From positions 1-7,393 of the forward strand of contig CALPQG020000119.1 of assembly GCA_943325655.2 (NCBI GenBank): DNA of 7,393 nt. Direction: 5' to 3'. The position numbers were made by a program, and so were the translations under genes. Source of the stretch: Bifidobacterium breve (GTDB taxonomy: Bacteria > Bacteroidota > Bacteroidia > Cytophagales > UBA9547). Shown in pieces: positions 1-6,742 of the stretch (positions are counted from its first letter, which is position 1; each line of letters opens with the position of its first letter). The notes under the pieces were generated by a model, which did no database searches, was not told the origin of the DNA, and was given only the letters and a program-made list of their open reading frames with translations.

Positions 1-2999
1 ATGTTGAAAACAATGCAGGCATAAGCATTGGCGATACTGATGTAAGCATTGTGGATGTGGATAATGTAAACCTACAATCAGCGGTGATTACATTAATCAA
101 CACCAAAGCGGGAGACAACCTTACAGTTTTCGGCAGTCTTCCTGTAGGCATCACGAGTGCTTCGTCTACCTCAGGAGATTCAACCATTATTACCATCACA
201 GGAGTTGGAACCAAGGCTGAATATGAAGCCATCATTAAACAAATCCAGTTTAGCAGTACTTTAGATACCTTAGATCCTACCGACCGCTTTGTGTATGTAA
301 CCGTAAACGATGGTTTGCTCAACAGCAAGCTAGCTGTTACGACCATCAAAATTACGAATGTGAATGACAATCCAATAACGGTAACCAGCAACTTGCTTAC
401 CAAGGAAGACAGTACGATCACGGGTAAAAACACAAGCATATTAATCAACGACAAAGACCCTGAAGGCGGTAAATTAACCATCACAGCGGTGACTACCCAA
501 GCATTGCATGGCGTATTTACCATCAATGCCGCAGATTCTACTTACCGTTATGTACCTAATCCAGATTATTTTGGTCCTGATTCGGTAAAAGTATCGGTTT
601 GTGATCCACAATTGTTATGTAGTATCAAAACGATTAATATTACAGTGAACCCAATCAATGACGCTTCAGTATTAGACTTAGATGTTGACAACAGTAGCGG
701 TAAAACGGGGACTGACTATACGACGATATTTACCGAAGACGGTGCTGCCGTAAACATCAATGACCAAGATATTTTAATTACCGATATAGATGATGTGCAA
801 TTGGTGTCAGGACTTGTTAAGTTAACCAATACCAAAGCCAAAGATTCTTTGACCATAGGCACCTTGCCGGCTGGCTTAAGCGCAAAAATTACCCACAAAG
901 GGGATACGACTATCGTAAGCATTAGCGGAACAGCAGCAAAAGCTGAATACGAAAAAGCCATCAACCAAATTAAGTTTTGGAACATCAGCCAAAACCCAGA
1001 CACCACCACAAGAATGATTGAGGTGACGGTAAATGATGGCAAGGTGAATAGCAATGTAGCCATCACGACCATCAAGGTTACCAATACCAACGATGATCCT
1101 GTTGTGGTCAATGATAAAATTACCATTAAGGAAGATGAAGTGGTGACCCATAAATTGACGACTATCTCCACCAATGACAACGATCCTGATGGCGATACAC
1201 TGACGGTGAGTTTACTTAGCAACGCACTTCATGGTAATATTACCTTTACTGACAGTACGTATACCTACAACCCAAACAAAGATTATTATGGCCAAGATAC
1301 GGTAGTATTTAATGTTTGTGATCCTTACAATGCTTGTAAAAAAGATACCTTGTTTATTACCGTTACCCCTATCAATGATGCTTTGGTGGTGATTAACAAT
1401 ACGGTGACTATTTACAACAATGACAAAGGAACGGCTATCGATTTCTTGTCTAACGACTCCGACATAGAAACGAAAGTGTACTCTACGGGAAATGTATTGC
1501 CAGGTAGCCATGGTGCTATTACCAATATTAATTTAACGACAGGTACCTTTACTTACACCCCACTTGATGTTTATTTTGTTGGCATAGACACAGTGATTTA
1601 CAATGTTTGCGACCAAGGCTATCCATTGCCAGCAACCTGTAAAGAAGATACCATCTTTATCACTATCAACGAATACAATACGCATTGTACAGACCTTGAT
1701 TTGGATAAAGATAATTCCAGTGGTCAAGATTTAGGGAATTATGAAGTTACGTTTGTAGAAAATAGCGGTCCAATTAAAATAGTAGATTCTGATGTTTCTA
1801 TCTCAGACTTGGATAGCAAGGAAATTGTAGCTGCTAAAGTAACTTTAACAAACACTTTATCGGGAGATTCTCTGTATTACGAAGGGGGTACATATCCAAA
1901 TGTAACCACTACAGTGGTGAAATCAGGAGGCAATTGGGTGATTGATTTTAAAGGGATTTCTGATACAACTAACTATAAAAATTTACTGTCAAATGTAAGG
2001 TTTGTCAACACTAGAGATGACCTGTCAGATGAAATGAGAGATGTTTTAGTAACTGTGAATGATGGTATCTGTACAAGTTTAAGCCATGCATATATAAACG
2101 TTACTACAGTCAATGATGAGGCCAATATCATTGGTAATCATTTTACCACCTATGAAGATGTGGTTTATACAAACAAAAATGATACAATTACCGACAATGA
2201 TTTCAGTACAGATGGAGATTCACTATTTGTGAGTGGTGTGGTGATACAAGGAAATCACGGTAAGTTGGTCTTGAATAGTAATGCAACATTTAGTTACACT
2301 CCCAATAAGGATTTTAACGGAAAAGACACCGTTGTGGTAAGTGTTTGTGAATACAAAAAGAATAGTTGTGATAGCAACTATATCTACATTGATGTGATTC
2401 CAGTTGTTGATTCATTGCTAGTGATTTCAGAACAATTCTACATCAAAAAAGGACAAACCTTGTCGAATACCAAAACCATCATCACTAAAAATGATTACAA
2501 TGTTGATGGGGGAGTAATAACGGTAGGCAGTTATGTGAATGGCAACAGTTTTCAGTATATAGATTCATCCATTACTGTTACGGGGAAATTGGGGATTCTT
2601 ACGGTTTCAAAAACCGGAGTATTCTCTTACACAAGTACAGCAGGACTTGGAGCTGATGAATTTATCTTTGAAGTGTGTGCAGGTGGTATTTGTTTGAAAG
2701 ATACCCTGACCATCATCGTTTATGGTGTTCCAACAGGTTTCTCTCCCAACAATGACAACAAAAATGACCATTATGCTATCGTTTATCCACTAGAATGGGG
2801 ACAAGTAACGCTTCAGGTGTACAACCGTTGGGGAAGTTTGGTGTATGAAATGGACAATTACCTTGACCAATGGGATGGTACTTCTAACAGGGGGATAACC
2901 ATTGGCAATGAATTGCCAGACGGCACTTACTTTGTAGACATCAAGTACGCCAATCAATCAGAAAATAACGAAGTATTCTCCATTACCTTATTGCGCTAA
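1..2999 (+). CDS. Large secreted repeat adhesin with T9SS type B (gliding-motility) C-terminal sorting domain, 5' partial
   Basis: The reading frame is open from position 3 through the TAA at 2997-2999, so the gene enters from outside the window. The GTG at 51 lies inside a repeat and is not a credible start. Two kinds of beta-sandwich repeat alternate. Type A (about 145 residues; window start-368, 663-1094, 1680-2117) has an acidic DLDxD(x)NSSG opening in its second and third copies and ends in VTVNDG...TxxND. Type B (about 100 residues; 369-662, 1095-1382, 1383-1679, 2118-2411, 2412-2726) has the EDxxxT...NDxDPDGD...HGxxT...YTPNxDYxGxDTV pattern of Big_9/cadherin-like Ig domains. Each B repeat ends with a close pair of cysteines. 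The last 90 residues (2727-2996) carry VPTGFSPNNDNKND, YNRWGSLVYE, WDGTSN and LPDGTYF, the hallmarks of the CHU_C/TIGR04131 domain that directs T9SS export. The role is inferred to be a cell-surface adhesin or matrix protein; its ligand is unknown. The PorP/SprF gene follows 21 bp later. No frameshift is seen. Confidence 0.93.
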   Translation, partial: VENNAGISIGDTDVSIVDVDNVNLQSAVITLINTKAGDNLTVFGSLPVGITSASSTSGDSTIITITGVGTKAEYEAIIKQIQFSSTLDTLDPTDRFVYVTVNDGLLNSKLAVTTIKITNVNDNPITVTSNLLTKEDSTITGKNTSILINDKDPEGGKLTITAVTTQALHGVFTINAADSTYRYVPNPDYFGPDSVKVSVCDPQLLCSIKTINITVNPINDASVLDLDVDNSSGKTGTDYTTIFTEDGAAVNINDQDILITDIDDVQLVSGLVKLTNTKAKDSLTIGTLPAGLSAKITHKGDTTIVSISGTAAKAEYEKAINQIKFWNISQNPDTTTRMIEVTVNDGKVNSNVAITTIKVTNTNDDPVVVNDKITIKEDEVVTHKLTTISTNDNDPDGDTLTVSLLSNALHGNITFTDSTYTYNPNKDYYGQDTVVFNVCDPYNACKKDTLFITVTPINDALVVINNTVTIYNNDKGTAIDFLSNDSDIETKVYSTGNVLPGSHGAITNINLTTGTFTYTPLDVYFVGIDTVIYNVCDQGYPLPATCKEDTIFITINEYNTHCTDLDLDKDNSSGQDLGNYEVTFVENSGPIKIVDSDVSISDLDSKEIVAAKVTLTNTLSGDSLYYEGGTYPNVTTTVVKSGGNWVIDFKGISDTTNYKNLLSNVRFVNTRDDLSDEMRDVLVTVNDGICTSLSHAYINVTTVNDEANIIGNHFTTYEDVVYTNKNDTITDNDFSTDGDSLFVSGVVIQGNHGKLVLNSNATFSYTPNKDFNGKDTVVVSVCEYKKNSCDSNYIYIDVIPVVDSLLVISEQFYIKKGQTLSNTKTIITKNDYNVDGGVITVGSYVNGNSFQYIDSSITVTGKLGILTVSKTGVFSYTSTAGLGADEFIFEVCAGGICLKDTLTIIVYGVPTGFSPNNDNKNDHYAIVYPLEWGQVTLQVYNRWGSLVYEMDNYLDQWDGTSNRGITIGNELPDGTYFVDIKYANQSENNEVFSITLLR

Positions 3000-3020
3000 C
3001 GCTGATCAATATTTGTAGCT

Positions 3021-3950
3021 ATGTTAAAAATGACCCAAAGAATATGTTTTTTTATGGCAGTGTTTTGTTTACAAACCATTGCCCATGCCCAACAAGATCC
3101 ACAGTATTCACAGTACATGTTCAATACCTTGGCCATCAACCCTGCCTATGCGGGAAGCAGGGATGTGTTGAGCGTGACCATGCTTCATCGTAGACAATGG
3201 ACAAGTGTGGCTGGAGCGCCAAAGTCCACTACCATTTCAGCCGATTTGCCTCTCTTAAATGAGAAAGTGGGCTTGGGGATGTTGGTGTACAATGACCAAA
3301 TTGGGGTGCTGCAAAACAATGCGGTATATTTTAGTTATGCCCAAAGAATTCGCCTTACCAAAGCCGGAACATTGAGTTTAGGACTTACCGGTGGTGGGTC
3401 TTTTTTTACTGCCGATTTAAACAGTGTAAGTACCACTACACCTGGAGACAATGTGTTTGCTACCAATGTCAACAACAAGCTAAAACCCAATATTGGTGCA
3501 GGGGTTTATTATACTACCGACAGGTGGTATTTGGGAGGATCTATGCCCCGTGTTTTTACCAACAGTTTGGGGAAAAGCGACATTGCCAAACAAGCGAGTG
3601 AATTCAGGCATTATTTCCTGATGGGTGGCTTTGTAAGCCATTTGAATTCTATCATGGTCTTAAAACCTTCCTTTATCGGGAAAGCAGTAAGTGGCGCACC
3701 GCTACAATTTGACCTAAACCTTAACCTGTGGTTTTATGATAAAATTTCCATTGGTGGTTCTTACCGTACAGGTGATGCAGTTTTAGGTATGCTGGAATTG
3801 ATTCCTGCACAAGGTTGGCGATTGGGTTATGCGTATGATTTTACGATTTCCCGATTGAGCAATAACCTGACTGCTGGTTCTCATGAAATCATGTTGCGGT
3901 ATGAGTTCGCCTCTTCTACAGTCAAAATATTGTCTCCAAGATACTTTTAG
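3021..3950 (+). CDS. PorP/SprF family type IX secretion outer-membrane protein
   Basis: This 309-residue protein has a length usual for the PorP/SprF family (TIGR03519). A signal peptide covers about residues 1-23, with a hydrophobic core ending in IAHA before QQDPQYSQYMFN. The family signature QDPQYSQYMFNxLxINPAYAGSR spans residues 25-47, followed by RRQW at 57-60. The rest is a run of alternating, aromatic-capped strands typical of an outer-membrane beta barrel, closing with HEIMLRYEF and an ILSPRYF terminus. Known members either belong to the T9SS core or serve one type B substrate, as SprF serves SprB in F. johnsoniae. Lying 21 bp after a type B adhesin gene, this copy is inferred to be the adhesin's dedicated export or anchoring partner. 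The ATG at 3021 is chosen for spacing; the ATG at 3030 is in frame and would also leave a signal peptide. No Shine-Dalgarno motif is visible, as is common in this phylum. The gene ends in TAG directly against a heptamer repeat array. Confidence 0.93.
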   Translation: MLKMTQRICFFMAVFCLQTIAHAQQDPQYSQYMFNTLAINPAYAGSRDVLSVTMLHRRQWTSVAGAPKSTTISADLPLLNEKVGLGMLVYNDQIGVLQNNAVYFSYAQRIRLTKAGTLSLGLTGGGSFFTADLNSVSTTTPGDNVFATNVNNKLKPNIGAGVYYTTDRWYLGGSMPRVFTNSLGKSDIAKQASEFRHYFLMGGFVSHLNSIMVLKPSFIGKAVSGAPLQFDLNLNLWFYDKISIGGSYRTGDAVLGMLELIPAQGWRLGYAYDFTISRLSNNLTAGSHEIMLRYEFASSTVKILSPRYF

Positions 3951-4048
3951 TGTTGAGTGTTTAGTGTTGAGTGTTTAGTGTTTAGTGTTGAGTGTTTAGT
4001 GTTGAGTGTTTAGTGTTGAGTGTTTAGTGTTGAGTGTTTAGTGTTTAG
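3951..4048 (+). repeat. Perfect heptanucleotide tandem array, 14 x TGTT(G/T)AG
   Basis: Fourteen uninterrupted 7-bp units fill 98 bp starting at the base after the stop codon of the PorP/SprF gene. Only the fifth base of the unit varies. Units 1, 3, 6, 8, 10 and 12 are TGTTGAG; units 2, 4, 5, 7, 9, 11, 13 and 14 are TGTTTAG. The alternation suggests growth by 14-bp dimers, with two places where TGTTTAG follows itself. The + strand has no C in the whole array, so an RNA copy could form little stable structure. The stop codon itself ends an imperfect unit (CTTTTAG, 3944-3950). Heptanucleotide arrays are a known class of short tandem repeats in some bacteria; no function can be assigned here. 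Confidence 0.97.
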
Positions 4049-4090
4049 TTGAGAGTTGTGAGTTTAGAGTTTTGATTGTAAAGTATAAAG
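4049..4090 (+). repeat. Degenerate fringe of the heptamer array
   Basis: The 7-bp period continues for about six further units that diverge progressively: TTGAGAG, TTGTGAG, TTTAGAG, TTTTGAT, TGTAAAG, TATAAAG. Most keep an A-purine-G ending, which fits an older edge of the array that has decayed by substitution while the 3951-4048 core stayed uniform. Confidence 0.7.
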
Positions 4091-4108
4091 TAGCGTAAAA
4101 AATGATAA

Positions 4109-4156
4109 TAAACCCTGAAAGGGTTTAACAACAATAGCCACGGGTGCAACTCGTGG
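4109..4156 (+). repeat. Double-hairpin intergenic repeat, copy 1
   Basis: Two short palindromes lie 10 to 11 bases apart. The first pairs TAAACCC (4109-4115) with GGGTTTA (4121-4127) around a TGAAA loop. The second pairs CCACGGGT (4138-4145) with ACTCGTGG (4149-4156) around GCA, with one G.T wobble. A second copy begins 69 bp downstream. From memory, similar CCTGAAAGGGTT plus CCACGGGTGCAACCCGTGG elements recur between genes in several Bacteroidota genomes; that is recollection, not a search. No T-tract follows either hairpin, so a terminator is unlikely. Confidence 0.8.
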
Positions 4157-4178
4157 GCATTGAATGAAGTAAATTAAC

Positions 4179-4225
4179 GAATCCTGAAAGGGTTCAATTA
4201 CAATAACCATGGGTGCAAACCCATG
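4179..4225 (+). repeat. Double-hairpin intergenic repeat, copy 2
   Basis: This copy has the same layout as the one 69 bp upstream. GAATCC (4179-4184) pairs with GGGTTC (4190-4195) around the same TGAAA loop, with one T.G wobble. CATGGGT (4208-4214) pairs with ACCCATG (4219-4225) around GCAA. Relative to copy 1, the outer A-T pair of the first stem has become G-C, and the C-G pair inside the second stem has become T-A. Both members of each pair changed, so pairing is kept. The spacer between hairpins is 12 bases here (AATTACAATAAC) and similar in sequence to copy 1. Confidence 0.8.
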
Positions 4226-4267
4226 AATAGAGACATCTAATATAGTAATTTTATAAAATAGTATCGA

Positions 4268-6205
4268 ATGAAAAGAATATTGATTACCCTAATTGTTTTA
4301 ATGTGTAGCAATTTGTTGTTTGGACAAATTGCCTACCATAAATCAAAAGCCAAAAAAGAGTTTGAAAACATGAATTATACGGCGGCCATTAAACATTACG
4401 AGCAACTTGAAGCGTCTTTTTCGGCTGATTTAGCCGATTTGAAAAACTTGGCCGAATCGTACCTGAAAGTAAATGATACCAAAGATGCGGAAAGGATCTT
4501 GCGCAAAATTGTGGTGCAGGATGTGAATGAACCTTACTATGTCAAGAAACTTGCTATGGTACAAACCTCCAATGCCAAGTATTTAGAAGCACTTGCTAAC
4601 TGGGAGAAATATGCTGCCTTAGCACCCGCTGATGTGGTGGCGAATCACAGCGTTGAGGCACTCCAAAAAATGCCAAAACTGCAACGCGATTCTTTGTTTA
4701 TTGACATCTATGACCTAAATATCAACTCCCACTGGACAGAATTTTCGCCACATATAGTCAACAACCAACTGGTATTTGTTTCCAACAGGGCTGTAGGCCC
4801 AGTGCACCATGTTTTTGAATGGAACCATACCCCATTTTTAGATATTTATGCCGTTGATACCGCAAAAATACTTAAAAAGAAATACAGAAAACCACTTGGT
4901 GTAGAAGGTGAAGTGGATGAAAACCACCAATCATACTCCAAAAAAATAGCAGGCCTGCACGATGACCATACGCCAATGACCAGCAATGACAACAATACCG
5001 GCGGTTATTTTGGTCATCACCCTCCCGTAGATTCCATGTGGGCCAAAGATTCTATTTATGGCGATGTGGTAACCAAGTTCAACGCGCACTTGCATTCTAC
5101 TTACCACGAAGGTTCAGTGGCTTTTACCAGTGATTACAAAAAAATGTATTTCACAGCCAATGACCCTAGAAGTAAAAAAGAAGACGGTGTCATCAAATTA
5201 AAAATTGTAGAAGCCAACTTAAACAGCAAAGGCAAATACAAAGACGCCCAAAAACTTCCATTCAACAGTATTCATTATGCGGTTTGTCATCCAACCATTT
5301 TGAAAGATGACCGAACCATGATTTTCTCTTCCGACATGCCAGGTGGTTTAGGAGGCATGGATTTATACAAAAGTACCCAAAGCAATGATGGTAACTGGAG
5401 TACTCCGGTGAACTTAGGACCCAATATCAACACCAATTTAAATGAAATATTTCCTTTTGTAGATACCTTAGGGGTGCTTTATTTTGCTTCTGAAGGATGG
5501 GGTGGTTTTGGAGGATTAGATATCCTGAAAAAAAACCTAAACGATGATGCGATCCCTATCAACTTAGGCTATCCAATCAACTCTAACAAAGATGATTTTG
5601 GATTGTTCAAAAGCAACAAACAAAAAGGTTATTTCAGTTCTAACCGTAAACATGGTGGTTCTGATGATGATTTGTATTTTTTCATTGACAAAAGAAGGGA
5701 CACAAAGAAGCTGGTAGTGATTACCAAAGTCAAAAAACTTGATGGCAGTATTGTAGCCTTAGACGCTGTTGACATTGCGGTGGTAGATGCAGCAACCAAA
5801 GAAGTAGTAAAACGTGATACGTCAAAAGGTAGCTTAACCACAGTGATTGAGTTGCCCACGCGTCACCAATACAATGTTGCGGCCAAACACCACGATATGG
5901 CTACCTTAACAGCCATGGTTGATTTTGAATCAGACATGGTCAATGACGATACTTTAGAGTTGGTGTTTATCCAAGAAGAAGACCAATTGCTTGTCAATGG
6001 TGTGGTAAAAGATGGTGCCACAGGCAAGTCTTTGGCCAATGCAAAAGTATTTGTGTATGATGTAACCAACCAAACCAGCGCAGTGTATGTGTCAGATGCC
6101 AATGGCAAATATGCCTACAATGCCAAATACAATAGCAAGTATTTGGTCAAAGGAATGCATGAAGGTTATTTTGCTGATTGCCAACAGGTAGTTGTTAAAA
6201 ATTAA
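4268..6205 (+). CDS. PorE-like TPR / PD40-propeller / carboxypeptidase-regulatory protein, cut off from its OmpA domain by an in-frame stop
   Basis: The 645-residue product starts with a signal peptide (core ILITLIVLM, likely cleavage near LLFG-Q at residues 19-20). Residues 22-135 are helical TPR-like repeats (AKKEFENMNYTAAIKHYEQL, then AESYLKVNDTKDAERILRK and LEALANWEKYAALAP). Residues 155-475 form a PD40/WD40-like propeller, with blades marked by EFSPHIVNNQLVFVSNR, EGSVAFTSDYKKMYFTAND, HPTILKDDRTMIFSSDMPGG and GYFSSNRKHGGSDDDLYFF. A His/Asp-rich insertion sits at about 200-275. Residues 480-645 hold carboxypeptidase-regulatory-like beta domains (VNGVVKDGATGKSLANAKVFVYD, DANGKYAYN). This domain order is that of PorE and related T9SS-associated proteins, which end in an OmpA domain. 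Here TAA at 6203-6205 stops translation, but the same frame continues directly into that OmpA domain. It would be periplasmic or outer-membrane associated, working with the upstream PorP/SprF protein. The start at 4268 gives an intact signal peptide. Confidence 0.88.
   Translation: MKRILITLIVLMCSNLLFGQIAYHKSKAKKEFENMNYTAAIKHYEQLEASFSADLADLKNLAESYLKVNDTKDAERILRKIVVQDVNEPYYVKKLAMVQTSNAKYLEALANWEKYAALAPADVVANHSVEALQKMPKLQRDSLFIDIYDLNINSHWTEFSPHIVNNQLVFVSNRAVGPVHHVFEWNHTPFLDIYAVDTAKILKKKYRKPLGVEGEVDENHQSYSKKIAGLHDDHTPMTSNDNNTGGYFGHHPPVDSMWAKDSIYGDVVTKFNAHLHSTYHEGSVAFTSDYKKMYFTANDPRSKKEDGVIKLKIVEANLNSKGKYKDAQKLPFNSIHYAVCHPTILKDDRTMIFSSDMPGGLGGMDLYKSTQSNDGNWSTPVNLGPNINTNLNEIFPFVDTLGVLYFASEGWGGFGGLDILKKNLNDDAIPINLGYPINSNKDDFGLFKSNKQKGYFSSNRKHGGSDDDLYFFIDKRRDTKKLVVITKVKKLDGSIVALDAVDIAVVDAATKEVVKRDTSKGSLTTVIELPTRHQYNVAAKHHDMATLTAMVDFESDMVNDDTLELVFIQEEDQLLVNGVVKDGATGKSLANAKVFVYDVTNQTSAVYVSDANGKYAYNAKYNSKYLVKGMHEGYFADCQQVVVKN
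6203..6205 (+). other. In-frame TAA interrupting the PorE-like gene
   Basis: The codons before 6203 and after 6205 are in one frame and together encode the expected CRD-linker-OmpA order, with no other stop until TAG at 6740-6742. Without this codon the protein would have about 824 residues. A single substitution from CAA, AAA or GAA would create it. The stop falls in the linker between domains. It may be a true nonsense mutation, a sequencing error or a read-through codon; the sequence alone cannot decide. Confidence 0.85.
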
Positions 6206-6742
6206 AAGGATTCTGCCAATACAGATCCACTTATTCTCAGCAAAATTCAGGTCAACACATTAAGCAAAATTCAGGTGAACAAAACCTTTCAAATCAAAGA
6301 GCTTTATTACGACTATAAAAAATCGGATATCAGGACAGATGCGGCTTTGGTACTTGACAGACTGGTACGTTTCTTGGCTGAATATCCTGAAATCCACGTG
6401 GAGCTTGGTTCACATACGGATGCCCGTGGTGGATACAAATACAACCATGACCTGTCACAAGACAGGGCAGCTTCTGCGGTAAATTATGTGGTGCAACATG
6501 GCATTGAAGCGTCAAGAATCAGGGCAAAAGGTTACGGTGAAACCAAATTGCAGAACCGTTGCAAAAACAACGTGAAATGCTCTGAAGAAGCACACCAATT
6601 GAACAGGAGAACAGAAGTAAAAGTAACGGAAGTAGAAAAAGACCCTGTAGCCATCGCCAAAGCAACTGCTATCTCAGAAGCCAATGTGTTTGCCAACCTC
6701 TCCGATTTCGACCCTTGCAAAAAAGTTACTATTGGGAAATAG
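6206..6742 (+). pseudogene. OmpA-type peptidoglycan-binding domain, 3' part of the split PorE-like gene
   Basis: This stretch continues the frame of the preceding gene after its TAA. It encodes a linker (KDSANTDPLILSKIQVN) and then an OmpA C-terminal domain. Recognisable blocks are LYYDYKKSDIR, the SHTDARGGYKYNHDLSQDRA core with the Asp expected to contact diaminopimelate, RIRAKGYGE, and CKNNVKCSEEAHQLNRRTEVKV with the conserved peptidoglycan-contacting Arg and a Cys pair common in Bacteroidota members. The domain binds peptidoglycan in the periplasm. By itself it has no signal peptide and no in-frame ATG at all; the only plausible start is GTG at 6275, inside the linker duplication and without a ribosome-binding site. 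That start would give 155 residues stuck in the cytoplasm. I therefore treat it as a detached gene fragment, though an annotator might list 6275-6742 as a separate CDS. Conserved residues look intact, so any break is recent. Confidence 0.8.
6236..6283 (+). repeat. 24-bp in-frame tandem duplication in the CRD-OmpA linker
   Basis: Positions 6236-6259 and 6260-6283 match at 20 of 24 bases and encode LSKIQVNT followed by LSKIQVNK. The segment just before an OmpA domain of this family usually reads once, as (L)xxIxVNKTFxI, so the first unit looks like the extra copy. It lies 31 bp after the in-frame TAA. Confidence 0.85.

Noticed and set aside
51..53. GTG at 51 as the start of the adhesin gene
   Set aside because: The frame is open to position 3 and the upstream residues (VENNAGISIGDTDVSI) match the equivalent part of the other A repeats, so the gene is simply truncated by the window.
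716..1511. Minus-strand ORFs opposite the adhesin (up to 168 codons)
   Set aside because: They overlap a clear coding frame, encode low-complexity Val/Ser/Thr-rich or Ile-rich strings that mirror the repeat codons, and have no recognisable domain.
4109..4225. CRISPR array
   Set aside because: Only two repeat copies are present, each is itself a pair of hairpins, and the spacing does not fit a repeat-spacer pattern; no cas gene is nearby.
4109..4225. Rho-independent terminators
   Set aside because: The hairpins are short and none is followed by a T-tract.
4246..4253. TAATTTTA as a -7 promoter element (TAnnTTTG) for the PorE-like gene
   Set aside because: It matches seven of eight bases but lies only 15 bp before the ATG, and no TTTG element sits about 20 bp further upstream; in AT-rich DNA this is expected by chance.
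6197..6207. Programmed frameshift at AAAAATTAAAA around the TAA
   Set aside because: The downstream OmpA part is in the same frame as the upstream part, so a single shift would leave the correct frame rather than restore it.
5629..6720. Minus-strand ORFs opposite the PorE-like gene
   Set aside because: All are short shadows of conserved plus-strand domains and show no family features of their own.
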